Positions 37,041 through 46,289 of a stretch of 64,000 nucleotides of DNA are shown here, piece by piece; the stretch's first letter is position 1; every line of letters begins with the position of its first letter. This DNA is from Paenibacillus terricola (GTDB lineage: Bacteria; Bacillota; Bacilli; Paenibacillales; Paenibacillaceae), in contig NZ_JACXZA010000007.1 of the NCBI RefSeq assembly GCF_014779765.1, positions 301,442-365,441 on the forward strand, read 5' to 3'. The notes under the pieces are model-generated. The model was not told where the DNA came from. It made no database searches and saw only the letters and a list, made by a program, of their open reading frames with translations. Made by a program: the position numbers and the translations under genes.

Positions 37041-37290
37041 CTTAGCTTTATGCGTAACATGCTTCGCCTCACCTGGTCCAATGGACTATCCCCTTTCCGT
37101 CCGAGGTTTGATACTTCCATTGCTCACTTGTCTCACTTGCTTCCCTTTCTCCTTTGGTTTCTTTTGCTTAACTTTATGCGTAACACGCTTCGCTCACCTA
37201 GTACAATGGACTATCCCCTTTCTGTTTCGAGGTTTGATACTTCCATTGCTTCGCTTGTCTCTCTTGCTTCACTTGCTTCACTTGCTTCTT
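37041..37290 (+). repeat. Imperfect tandem repeat, about 125-bp unit
   Basis: Two units share TTTATGCGTAACA, CAATGGACTATCCCCTTTC and GAGGTTTGATACTTCCATTG in the same order. The second ends in short CTTGCTTCA iterations. Open frames across it give only low-complexity Leu/Ser peptides and are not convincing genes. Confidence 0.85.
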
Positions 37291-37593
37291 TGTTTCTGTT
37301 ACTTCTGTTCCTATTATTGTTGCTCAATCTTGTTGATCGAAGCCTTTCTTGTAGGTTGTGTGGTTCGTGTTGCTGACTTAAGAATATACGATTCTATCAT
37401 TTGTGTAAATATTCAGAATATTCTGTAGAACGTGATTTAGGCGCAAAATAGTCATGCTATCGCGGTTTTTCCACGTTTTTCGCAGTTTTTCATTCAAAGT
37501 CTATATCGCTCTCGTTTATCTTAATCCACATCTGGCTATACTTGATAGAGTTAGCCTAGATGAACCGATTAATCGCATTACAGGGAGAGATTG

Positions 37594-38307
37594 ATGATGG
37601 ATCATATTATATTAACAGGCCTAAGAACAATCTTAGCCTTTCTTATCATGATGGTGATTGCCCGCATACTGGGCAAATCGACAATCTCCCAAATGACCTA
37701 TCATGATTTCGTAGCAGCAATTACGTTAGGCGCATTTACGGCTAATATTGCTTTTAATACAACGATTAGTCTGCGGCAGCTGCTAACGGCATTCCTTATG
37801 TTCGGCGGCATTGCCTTTTTGCTTATGATAGTAGCGCTGCGCAGCCGACCGCTTCGCAAATGGATCTCCGGTCAGCCTACGATTCTGATTCAGGATGGCA
37901 AGATAATGGAGAGTAACATGCGAAAGCTGAAAATTACGCTGGATACGCTTAATCAGGAGCTAAGGGAGAAATTCATTTTTAATATAGAGGAAGTCCATTA
38001 TGCGGTGCTCGAACTGAACGGACGAGTCTCGGTGCTGAGAAAGCCAGAATATCTGCCTGTAACGCGTAAGGACATGAATATACCTGCCGGTCCCAGAACA
38101 TCGTTCCCAATCGAGCTAATTATGGACGGTAAAACTATTGAGGACAATTTCCAGCAAAACGGCATTACGAAAGAATGGCTCGTATCGCAGGCAAAAGTAA
38201 GAGGGCTGGCGTTGGATTCGGTCAACTACGCCGTAATAAGCTCGAATGGGCATTTATTTTTCGATTCCTATGAGGATCGAATCCAACATCCGGTCGATCA
38301 AGAATAA
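37594..38307 (+). CDS. DUF421 (YetF-type) membrane protein
   Basis: 237 residues. Three N-terminal helices (about 5-25, 40-55, 60-80) with KSTISQMTYHDFVAAITLGA, the DUF421 signature, then a soluble domain with ISGQPTILIQDGKIMESNMR and LNQELREKFIFNIEEVHYAV. Related proteins in Bacillus sit in the spore or cell membrane with unknown role. GGGAGA lies 6 bases before the ATG at 37594 and 9 before a second ATG. Confidence 0.9.
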   Translation: MMDHIILTGLRTILAFLIMMVIARILGKSTISQMTYHDFVAAITLGAFTANIAFNTTISLRQLLTAFLMFGGIAFLLMIVALRSRPLRKWISGQPTILIQDGKIMESNMRKLKITLDTLNQELREKFIFNIEEVHYAVLELNGRVSVLRKPEYLPVTRKDMNIPAGPRTSFPIELIMDGKTIEDNFQQNGITKEWLVSQAKVRGLALDSVNYAVISSNGHLFFDSYEDRIQHPVDQE

Positions 38308-38340
38308 AGAACCGCGAGCTTAGAGCTTCGCGGTTCTCCT
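38306..38340. terminator. Bidirectional terminator DUF421/nirB
   Basis: Stem AGAACCGCGA / TCGCGGTTCT between convergent genes. Confidence 0.85.
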
Positions 38341-38357
38341 CAAACCCTAACTACGAA

Positions 38358-41132
38358 CTAATTCACTACACCCGCACGAATCCCGATGAACACCTCGCCG
38401 TCTTTCACTCGAACAGGATATGTCCGAACCTGGCCCTTATCCGGGGCCTGCACTTGGCCGTCCGTCAGACCGATCCTCCAATCGCAGATTGGATCGAACA
38501 GGATGTCGCCCGATACGATGCCTTCTACGATTGTACCGCCACGAGGTCCAGGGCTTCTATTCTCAAGCGCATATACGTTGCCTTCCGAAGTTCGGAATAC
38601 GGCAATCTCTTGCCCTTCCAGCCGGGCGACTCGGCCTAACCGCTCTGTATACTGCTCCAGCGTTCCAACCGAGTAGTAATGGAAGTCTTTCTCGTCGACA
38701 GCACCGGCCGCGCTTTGGCTGTTCTCGAATAGACGCTCCCGCAGCTTCGAATTGTCGAGAATATCTTTCCACGGCTCTTTCACCTGACCCAGTGCAAGCT
38801 CCATCCGTTCGGCGAGCTGTTTGCGCTGCTCCACGTCCTCAACCACGTTCTGGATGACCGTCTTCATCCCAACTCGCTCGATCCAATCCGACGTCCGCTC
38901 CAGATACTTGCCCGTCTCGCGATAATACTGCATAAAGGCAGATACGATCTCGAGAAGCTCTTCGTCCGTCGTTACCTTGCACAGCAGCTCTGCAAGGCGC
39001 GCCTTGATGCCGCCATTACCTCCGACGTAGATCTCCCATGCGCCTTCGTTGCCGACGATGCCAATATCTTTGGTTGAGGACTCGGCGCAGTTGCGCGGGC
39101 AGCCATTGACGGCCATTTTGAATTTCGCTGGCATGTCGAGCCGTTCGAACTTCTTCTCCAGTAGAATGCCCATGCCCATCGAGTCCTTCGTCCCGAATCG
39201 GCAGAATTGCGAGCCGACGCATGTTTTCACGGTGCGTAATGCTTTGGCGTAAGCATACCCGGACGGCATACCAAGCTCTTCCCACACTTTCGGCAGGTCG
39301 TCCCGTTTGATCCCCAGCAGGTCAAGCCGTTGACCGCCGGTTACCTTGACGAGCTTAACGTTGTACTTAACCGCGACGTCCGCAATAAGGCGAAGATCCT
39401 CCGGTGTCGTTACGCCGCCATACATCCGTGGAACGACGCCAAACGTACCGTCCTTCTGAATATTAGCGTGCATCCGTTCGTTAACGAAACGTGCATCCCG
39501 CTCCTCCGCATGTTCGGTCGGCCATATCATGCCTAGATAATAATTGAGTGCAGGACGGCATTTCGAGCAGCCCTCTTCATTGCTCCAACCGAGTGCATAT
39601 CGCACTTCTTTCGAAGTAATAAGGCCCTTCTCTTTAATGTTCCTTACAACCTCGTCCCTGCTCAGCGTCGTGCAGCCGCAGATGCCTTCCTTCTTCGCTG
39701 CAGCCGAATCATACTTGTCGCCGAGCACATATTGCAGGATTTGTTCAACGACCGGGCGGCAGCCACCGCAAGAACGCGACGCCCCTGTTGTGACTTTGAT
39801 TTCCTCTACCGTCGTCAAACCATGCTCATTGATCGCATCAACGATGTGTTTCTTCGTTACCCCGTTACAGCCGCATACGATTTCTTCGTCTCGCAGCTCC
39901 GCTACCGAGTTGCCGGTCTCCGTTACAGTTGCGCCCATGAGCCTACCGTGGATATCCTCCGTCATGACGGTACCCGTGCGGATCCACTGCTGAAGACGCG
40001 TAGCCTCTTTGCCGTCACCGACCAGCACACCCCCGACGATTCGGCCTTCGCGAAGCAAAATCTTCTTATAGACCCTACGCCATTCGTCGTGCATCCGTAC
40101 GACAGCAAGGTCTGCGGCATCCTGAAACTCACCAGCGGAGAAAACATCAACGCCCGAAATTTTCAGCTGCGTGGAAACGACAGTTCCTTCATACGGCTTG
40201 GTTTCCGCTCCGCATAGATATTTGGCCAGCACTGCTCCCTGCTCGAACAGCGGCGCGACTAAGCCGTAGCATATTCCGCGATGCTCGTTACATTCGCCAA
40301 CTGCGAATACATCCGGTACCGAAGTACGCATGTAATCGTCTACGACGATTCCGCGTTTCACTTCAATCCCTGCCGCTTTAGCCAGCTGGACATTCGGCTG
40401 AATGCCTGCCGCCATAACGACGAATTCTGCATCAAGCTCCGTACCGTCGCTGAACTTCAGTCCCGATACGCGGTCCTTTCCGAGGAACTCTACCGTCTTT
40501 CTACCTGTTGCGAATTTCAAGCCTTGGCTTTCAAGCTCAACCTGCAGCATATGGGAAGCCGTATGATCCAATTGCCGTTCCATTAAATCCTCGAAGAGGT
40601 GAACCACGGTAACGTCCATGCCCAGCTTCAACAGACCTTTCGCTGCTTCAAGACCGAGCAGGCCACCACCGATGACGGCCGCTTTCTTATATTCATTCGC
40701 GGTGCGAAGCATAAGCTCGCAGTCGGCTATATCCCGGAAGCCAACGATACCTTCCTTGTCCACGCCTGGAACCGGCAGCATGAAAGGCTTTGAACCCGTC
40801 GCGATAATCAGTTTATCGTATGGAACTTCCATTCCGTTATCTGCAATAACCCTCTTGCCTACTGTATCAATAGCTGTGACCGTAGTGCCGGTGAATAATT
40901 CGATCCCGTTGTTACGATACCAATCCCAATCGTTAAGAATGATATCCTCCACTGCTTTACTCTTCTCAAGAACATAAGATAGTTGAATACGATTATAGTT
41001 CGGATAGGGCTCGCTGCCGAAAACAGTGATCTGAAAAGTATGGGGTGAGAGCTTCAACATATTTTCTACTGTGTTAATCCCTGCCATACCATTACCAATG
41101 ACAACTAAACGCTCGCGTTCCTGTGCATTCAT
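38358..41132 (-). CDS. nirB: Nitrite reductase NirB-NirD fusion
   Basis: A 924-residue NAD(P)H nitrite reductase making ammonium in the cytoplasm. Order: FAD/NAD domain (about 8-310, VVIGNGMAGINTVENM, AAVIGGGLLGLEAAKGL), two BFD-like [2Fe-2S] domains (CGCNGVTKKHI...SCGGCRP; CGCTTLSRDEV...GCSKCRP), the siroheme/[4Fe-4S] domain with CVGSQFCRFG and NGCPRNCAES, and from about residue 815 a NirD-like Rieske fold (SVGTLEQYTERLGRVARLEG). The Rieske cluster ligands are replaced (ENRSPGPRGG, PICDWRIG), as is normal for NirD. In Bacillus this last part is a separate gene, nasE. No nitrate reductase or siroheme synthesis genes are adjacent. Confidence 0.95.
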   Translation of the reverse strand: MNAQERERLVVIGNGMAGINTVENMLKLSPHTFQITVFGSEPYPNYNRIQLSYVLEKSKAVEDIILNDWDWYRNNGIELFTGTTVTAIDTVGKRVIADNGMEVPYDKLIIATGSKPFMLPVPGVDKEGIVGFRDIADCELMLRTANEYKKAAVIGGGLLGLEAAKGLLKLGMDVTVVHLFEDLMERQLDHTASHMLQVELESQGLKFATGRKTVEFLGKDRVSGLKFSDGTELDAEFVVMAAGIQPNVQLAKAAGIEVKRGIVVDDYMRTSVPDVFAVGECNEHRGICYGLVAPLFEQGAVLAKYLCGAETKPYEGTVVSTQLKISGVDVFSAGEFQDAADLAVVRMHDEWRRVYKKILLREGRIVGGVLVGDGKEATRLQQWIRTGTVMTEDIHGRLMGATVTETGNSVAELRDEEIVCGCNGVTKKHIVDAINEHGLTTVEEIKVTTGASRSCGGCRPVVEQILQYVLGDKYDSAAAKKEGICGCTTLSRDEVVRNIKEKGLITSKEVRYALGWSNEEGCSKCRPALNYYLGMIWPTEHAEERDARFVNERMHANIQKDGTFGVVPRMYGGVTTPEDLRLIADVAVKYNVKLVKVTGGQRLDLLGIKRDDLPKVWEELGMPSGYAYAKALRTVKTCVGSQFCRFGTKDSMGMGILLEKKFERLDMPAKFKMAVNGCPRNCAESSTKDIGIVGNEGAWEIYVGGNGGIKARLAELLCKVTTDEELLEIVSAFMQYYRETGKYLERTSDWIERVGMKTVIQNVVEDVEQRKQLAERMELALGQVKEPWKDILDNSKLRERLFENSQSAAGAVDEKDFHYYSVGTLEQYTERLGRVARLEGQEIAVFRTSEGNVYALENRSPGPRGGTIVEGIVSGDILFDPICDWRIGLTDGQVQAPDKGQVRTYPVRVKDGEVFIGIRAGVVN

Positions 41133-41218
41133 GCCTTTCCCCTCCTAAAGATCGTGCTTGTTCATCTCTCTGTTTCTATCATTCTAATTGTAAGCAACAA
41201 CTGCAGCTGTGATATAAG

Positions 41219-41416
41219 TTACAGATTATTTAGAAATGCATGATCTCTTGCCCTAACATAACAAAGCAGACCAAACGCTACAACGATACTACAAGACGAT
41301 AATAAGACATTTTCTGAAAATTGAATCATCCATCCAATAAGCAATAAGTCGCGAATCTTGCAAATCAAGTTAACAATCTTTCTAAACGTCTCTAACAGAA
41401 ACGTCCTATTTTTCAT
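41219..41416 (-). CDS. Possible small membrane protein
   Basis: 65 residues from the ATG at 41416, with GAGAGGA 5 bases before it. A hydrophobic stretch (ENVLLSSCSIVVAFGLLCYV) follows a basic amphipathic start (KNRTFLLETFRKIVNLICKI). Family not recognised. It lies just upstream of nirB on the same strand; a real gene here is plausible but not certain. Confidence 0.4.
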   Translation of the reverse strand: MKNRTFLLETFRKIVNLICKIRDLLLIGWMIQFSENVLLSSCSIVVAFGLLCYVRARDHAFLNNL

Positions 41417-41557
41417 ATTCGTCCTCTCCCCGCACACTTCCTCTTAACAGATACTTAATGCAGGAAAAACTTCCAGATTACACTAGCAGGATACAGTGAG
41501 TTGGGACATCCCTCGACATCACGACCCACTGACTCTCATCTTGAAAGGAGCATTCGG

Positions 41558-42520
41558 ATGAACGGCCTGGATGATACGTTGAACCTTCCTCGTGAAAAAG
41601 TAAGCCAGCGCATCGCTCTATTGCGTGGAACGGGTACCTTAAGCGGGTTAAAATGGCGCGAGAATCTGCTCGCCTACGTTTTCCTAGGCCCGTCGCTAAT
41701 CTTGTTCGGGATCTTCTTCTTTTATCCCATGATCCAATCCGTCTATCTAAGCCTTCACTCCACCGACCTGACCGGTCGCGTAAATGGCTTCGTCGGACTT
41801 GATAACTTCATCTACCTCGTTAAGAACGACTTCTTCCTTCATGGACTGAAGATCACGTTATATTTCGCTCTGCTGACTGTGCCCACGAGCATCCTTGTTG
41901 CCTTGCTTCTGGCTGCCTTATCGAATGGTAAGCGCAAAGGCCTTACCCTCTTCCAATTTGCTTACTCGCTTCCTGTCGTACTTTCTGTCGGCTCATCGTC
42001 CGTTATCTGGATGTTCTTATTTCATCCCAGTCTCGGCATGTTCAACTATTTTCTTAGCTTGCTGCATATGTCGCCGATTAACTGGCTGGTCGATCCTAAG
42101 TGGGCGCTGCTCTCCGTATCGCTCATGACCGTGTGGATGAATCTCGGCTTTAACTACATCATTCTATCCAGCGGCCTTCGCGGCATCCCGGATGAAATCC
42201 GCGAGAGCGCAGCAATCGACGGCGCCGGCCCGCTTCGGCTGTTTGTCCGCATTCTGCTGCCGCTGTTATCGCCAACGCTGTTCTTCCTTGTGATCGTCTC
42301 TATCATCAGCTCGTTCCAAGCCTTCGGGCAGATCAACATTCTGACTCATGGCGGTCCGATGAACAGCACGAATGTGCTCGTCTTCTCGATCTATCAGGAA
42401 GCATTCGAGAACTTCCGCTTCGGAACAGGCAGCGCACAAGCACTGGTGCTGTTCATCATCATCATTATCCTTACGCTGGTGCAGTTCAAATGGGCGGAGA
42501 AGAAGGTGCATTATCAATGA
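41558..42520 (+). CDS. ABC importer permease, UgpA/MalF type
   Basis: 320 residues from the ATG at 41558 (AAAGGAG 7 bases upstream). Six membrane helices, starting AYVFLGPSLILFGIFFFYPM, and the ATPase-coupling EAA loop ESAAIDGAGPLRLFVRILLP near residue 225. Its relatives import glycerol-3-phosphate or oligosaccharides. First gene of a three-gene operon; its stop overlaps the next start (ATGA). Confidence 0.93.
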   Translation: MNGLDDTLNLPREKVSQRIALLRGTGTLSGLKWRENLLAYVFLGPSLILFGIFFFYPMIQSVYLSLHSTDLTGRVNGFVGLDNFIYLVKNDFFLHGLKITLYFALLTVPTSILVALLLAALSNGKRKGLTLFQFAYSLPVVLSVGSSSVIWMFLFHPSLGMFNYFLSLLHMSPINWLVDPKWALLSVSLMTVWMNLGFNYIILSSGLRGIPDEIRESAAIDGAGPLRLFVRILLPLLSPTLFFLVIVSIISSFQAFGQINILTHGGPMNSTNVLVFSIYQEAFENFRFGTGSAQALVLFIIIIILTLVQFKWAEKKVHYQ

Positions 42521-43338
42521 GGCGTCAGATTACAGCGTCCGTTCACTATATCGTACTCGCCATCCTTGCGCTTGCGGTGATATACCCGGTGCTATACGCC
42601 TTCGCCACCTCGCTCATGTCGATGGGTGAAGCAAGCTCGTACCCGCCGCACGTCGTTCCACACCATTTGAACTTTCGCAACTTCGTAGATGTATTCGATC
42701 TCGTCCCTATCGCGGCTTTCATCAAGAACACGTTCCTCGTCTCCATCGTCGTTATGCTTGGTCAACTCGTGACCTCCAGCATGGCCGCTTATGCGTTCGC
42801 ACGTATGAACTTCAAAGGCAAGAACCTGCTATTCGCCGCTTTTATGGCGACGATGATGATTCCGTGGGAAGTGACGATCATCCCGAACTACCTGACCATT
42901 CGTGGATGGGACTGGCTAGATTCGTATCAAGGCTTGATCGTCCCATTCTTAGCCGCCTCGTTCGGGACGTTCCTGTTACGTCAGTTTTTCCTGCAGCTTC
43001 CGATGGAATTGTTCGAAGCGGCGCGCATGGATGGCTGCGGACACGTCCGAATCTTTCTATCGCATGTTATTCCGCTGTCGCGGCCAGCACTAGGAACACT
43101 CGCCGTCTATTCTTTCCTTCATATGTGGAATTCCTACTTATGGCCGCTTCTCATCACGAATAGCGACCAAATGCGAACCGTACAGATTGGCATTGGCATG
43201 CTGCAGCACCAGGAGACGACGCAGTGGAACCTTGTGTTCTCAGGCATCGTACTTGTTATTCTGCCATCGCTGCTCATGCTGGCGCTTGGGCTTAAGCAAT
43301 TGGTCCGCGGCATGACCGTTGGCGCTTTGAAGGGTTAG
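42517..43338 (+). CDS. ABC importer permease, UgpE/MalG type
   Basis: 273 residues from the ATG at 42517, which overlaps the previous stop. Six helices; EAA loop EAARMDGCGHVRIFLSHVIP; the conserved start of the second half reads FMATMMIPWEVTIIPNYLTI. Forms the membrane channel with the previous protein. Confidence 0.94.
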   Translation: MRRQITASVHYIVLAILALAVIYPVLYAFATSLMSMGEASSYPPHVVPHHLNFRNFVDVFDLVPIAAFIKNTFLVSIVVMLGQLVTSSMAAYAFARMNFKGKNLLFAAFMATMMIPWEVTIIPNYLTIRGWDWLDSYQGLIVPFLAASFGTFLLRQFFLQLPMELFEAARMDGCGHVRIFLSHVIPLSRPALGTLAVYSFLHMWNSYLWPLLITNSDQMRTVQIGIGMLQHQETTQWNLVFSGIVLVILPSLLMLALGLKQLVRGMTVGALKG

Positions 43339-43427
43339 GACAACCTTCTTCGGCACGCGATCCGCTGCAATAAGCAGTTGATTGATAAATAAAATAATGG
43401 ATATGAAAAGGGAGAGAGTACTGAAAC

Positions 43428-44849
43428 ATGAAGAAGCTTCGTTCGAAAGAAATGTTAGCCGCATCCTCCATTGCATTTCTGCTGGTAGCATCCGCATGTG
43501 GCAGCTCCGACAACAACGATACGAACAAAACCTCGGAACAAACCCCCGCATCGACGACCGCGAATGAATCGACAACACAGCCGAGCAACAGCGATAAGAC
43601 GACCAGCTCGGCTGCTCCAGTCAAGATCACCTGGTGGCACTCCATGACAGGTGCTAACGAGGAAGCGATCAAGAAGATCGTATCCGACTTCAACGCCAGC
43701 CAGTCGAATATTCAGGTTGAAGCCGTATTCCAAGGCACTTACGACGAGAGCCTAAGTAAGTTGAAGGCTTCCATGGGCTCCAAAGACAGCCCGAATATCG
43801 TACAAGTGTATGAGATCGGCAGCCGCTTCATGATAGACTCAGGCTACATTACGCCGATTCAACAGTTCATCGATGCCGACAAGTTTGACTTGAGTCAGCT
43901 CGAGCCGCACATCACAAATTACTACTCGATGGACGGCAAGTTGAACGGCATGCCTTTCAACACCTCGAACCCAATCCTCTACTACAACAAAGATGCTTTC
44001 AAGAAGGCTGGCCTCGATCCAGAGAGCCCGCCGAAGACGTATGAGGAGTTCGCAGCAGATGCGAAGGCACTGACGAAGTCGGGTGTTACGGGTGGTTCCA
44101 TCGCCATCTACGGTTGGTTCATGGAACAATTCTTCGCGAATCAGAACGCCGAATACTTGAACAACGGCAACGGCAGATCGTCCGCAGCGTCAGAGTCGCT
44201 GGTTAACACCGATGCAGGCGTGAAGACGCTGACGTGGTGGAAGGGCATGCTCGACGATAAGGCAATCTCCAACCTCGGCCGCAAGACGTCTGACACCTCC
44301 GCTGCCTTCACGGCGGGACAGATCGCTATGACGATCGATTCCACGGCATCGCTGCGTAACATCGTTAACGGCGTTGCCGGCAAGTTCGAGGTTGGTACAG
44401 GCTTCTTGCCTCGTCCAGCCGATGCGAAGGAAGGCGGCGTTGTCATTGGCGGCGCGAGCAACTATATTCTGAGCGGCAAACCAGAGGAAGAGCAGAAGGC
44501 AGCTTGGGAATTCATCAAATATTTGGCGACACCGGAAGTACAAGCGGTCTGGAACGTGAGCACGGGTTATTTCCCTATCACGAAGGCCGCATATGACCAA
44601 CAAGTACTGAAGGACAACATGGCGAAGTATCCGCAATTCCAGACGGCAGTGGACCAGCTGCATGCTTCCATCGATTCCTCGGCTACGAACGGTGCGATGA
44701 TGGGCGTATTCCCAGAGGCCCGTCAAATCGTAGAAGGCGCAATCGAGGCCACGCTGAATGGCCAGCAAGATCCGAAGGCCGCGTTGGATGCTGCCGCGAA
44801 GCAGATCAACGAGAAGCTGGCGACGTACAACAGCTCGGTGAAGAAATAA
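43428..44849 (+). CDS. Extracellular solute-binding lipoprotein, UgpB type
   Basis: 473 residues. Lipoprotein signal with lipobox LVASAC, then a Ser/Thr/Asn-rich linker (about 25-65) and a family 1 binding domain starting ITWWHSMTGANEEAIKKIVS. MPFNTSNPILYYNKDAFKKA matches the hinge region of UgpB-like proteins, and WEFIKYLATPEVQAVWNVST is the typical late helix. Last of the operon; the required ATPase is not encoded here and is probably a shared MsmX/UgpC-like protein. Confidence 0.94.
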   Translation: MKKLRSKEMLAASSIAFLLVASACGSSDNNDTNKTSEQTPASTTANESTTQPSNSDKTTSSAAPVKITWWHSMTGANEEAIKKIVSDFNASQSNIQVEAVFQGTYDESLSKLKASMGSKDSPNIVQVYEIGSRFMIDSGYITPIQQFIDADKFDLSQLEPHITNYYSMDGKLNGMPFNTSNPILYYNKDAFKKAGLDPESPPKTYEEFAADAKALTKSGVTGGSIAIYGWFMEQFFANQNAEYLNNGNGRSSAASESLVNTDAGVKTLTWWKGMLDDKAISNLGRKTSDTSAAFTAGQIAMTIDSTASLRNIVNGVAGKFEVGTGFLPRPADAKEGGVVIGGASNYILSGKPEEEQKAAWEFIKYLATPEVQAVWNVSTGYFPITKAAYDQQVLKDNMAKYPQFQTAVDQLHASIDSSATNGAMMGVFPEARQIVEGAIEATLNGQQDPKAALDAAAKQINEKLATYNSSVKK

Positions 44850-44896
44850 GCTCATATGGAGTCCAATCCATTTCATGAGTATTAAGTAATGAAACA

Positions 44897-44960
44897 CAAG
44901 GCATCTTTCGATCCCTTATCTGACGATCGGTCAGGTTATGGAGAGGAAGATGCTTTTTTT
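44897..44960 (+). terminator. Terminator of the ABC importer operon
   Basis: GCATCTT...AAGATGC outer stem followed by T7; the long loop contains CTGACGATCGGTCAG. Confidence 0.75.
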
Positions 44961-45096
44961 AACGTTTCGGAGAATGTAAGATCCGCTCGTTCACGCCTGA
45001 GATGCATTCACCGAAACCTTAACCCTACACGCTCGTATTTAACAGCAATAAGTTGAATGGGTAAATTTTGAATAACAGTCATTAGGAGGACTTCTA

Positions 45097-46167
45097 TTGC
45101 ATCCAAATCAATTTCACGCTATCACGGACGATTATATTCACCGCAAGAAGCATCTTCAATTGACGATCGGCATTATCCATCAAGGAGAAGCTTCCTACTT
45201 CCAGCACCGAAGAGTACCTCGCGGCTCCACTATTTCCGGCAGCGATATGCTGTATGAGATTGGTTCGATCACGAAAGTGTTTACGAGCATCCTATTGCAG
45301 GCTTGTGCCGAAGATGGCTATGTCTCATTAGACAAACCTATATCCGAGTACCTCGAACCGCTGCACAACAGTCCTTATTGGAACAAAATAACGCTTCAGC
45401 ACTTAGCCACACATACATCGGGGTTGCCAAGAATGGCTGGTAACATGAAGCCTCGCAACCGGTTAAACCCTTTTGCCGACTATACAGAAGAACTTATGCT
45501 CGCCTATCTGACAGGCTACCATGGCGAGAATAAGATTGGCTCTTATGAGTACTCCAATCTCGGGTTCGGCCTGCTGGGCCACATCCTATGCCGCACCGCC
45601 GGCAGCACGTATGATGAACTGCTGCACAGATATATCACCGGCCCTCTCCATATGCCTAACACATCCGTTCACCTGTCGAAGGAGCAGAAGCAGCGCTTGG
45701 CCACGGGCTTTACCTCCACAGGCAAACGTGTCCCTCACTGGGACTTATCCCTTCATGAAGGCGCCGGCGGGATTAAGTCCTCGGCAGAAGATATGATAAC
45801 TTTCATCCAGAGCAACCTTCACGCGCAGCAGAACCCCTCTATTCCTCGTTACCTGCAGACTATTCATTCCCCTGTGTCAATGAATGGTACGGATCGGCAT
45901 CTAGGCTGGGTCCTCGAGAAGCAACCCGGGTACGAGTACCTGTGGCATAATGGGGGCACTTACGGCTTCTCCAGCTATACGGCCTTCGACAGTCATAACG
46001 ATACAGGCGTCATTGTTTTGTCCAACTACTGCTACACGTCCGCCTTCATATTAGATATCCTAGTGGGACAATTGCTAAGCAAATGGCGCAAACCAGGCCC
46101 TATGATGCCTCTTGATGAGATCGGCAGACAGGTTATGAACGTACTGAGAGCTGAGGCAAACGTATAA
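45097..46167 (+). CDS. Serine hydrolase, beta-lactamase class C fold
   Basis: 356 residues from a TTG at 45097, supported by AGGAGGA 5 bases upstream. Motifs: SITK in YEIGSITKVFTSILL (nucleophile), YSN in YEYSNLGFGLLGHIL, and HNGGTYGF (HxG type third box). No signal peptide, so a cytoplasmic esterase, peptidase or lactamase-like enzyme rather than a secreted resistance enzyme. Follows the ABC importer but has its own leader. Confidence 0.92.
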   Translation: MHPNQFHAITDDYIHRKKHLQLTIGIIHQGEASYFQHRRVPRGSTISGSDMLYEIGSITKVFTSILLQACAEDGYVSLDKPISEYLEPLHNSPYWNKITLQHLATHTSGLPRMAGNMKPRNRLNPFADYTEELMLAYLTGYHGENKIGSYEYSNLGFGLLGHILCRTAGSTYDELLHRYITGPLHMPNTSVHLSKEQKQRLATGFTSTGKRVPHWDLSLHEGAGGIKSSAEDMITFIQSNLHAQQNPSIPRYLQTIHSPVSMNGTDRHLGWVLEKQPGYEYLWHNGGTYGFSSYTAFDSHNDTGVIVLSNYCYTSAFILDILVGQLLSKWRKPGPMMPLDEIGRQVMNVLRAEANV

Positions 46168-46180
46168 CCGCCGCGTACGA

Positions 46181-46230
46181 AAATAGCTGTCCCGCCAGCA
46201 CACCCCTATGTGTTGGCGAAACAGCTATCC
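46181..46230. terminator. Terminator between convergent hydrolase genes
   Basis: Nested hairpin: ATAGCTGT / ACAGCTAT outer, CGCCAGCACA / TGTGTTGGCG inner. Confidence 0.75.
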
Positions 46231-46289
46231 GTTTCAGGCATACTTATGTTATCCTTCCAATCTCTCTATTCACGCTTTTGTAAACATCA

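Noticed and set aside
37002..37428. Overlapping plus-strand frames rich in Leu and Ser
   Set aside because: They come from the pyrimidine-rich tandem repeat; no ribosome site and low complexity.
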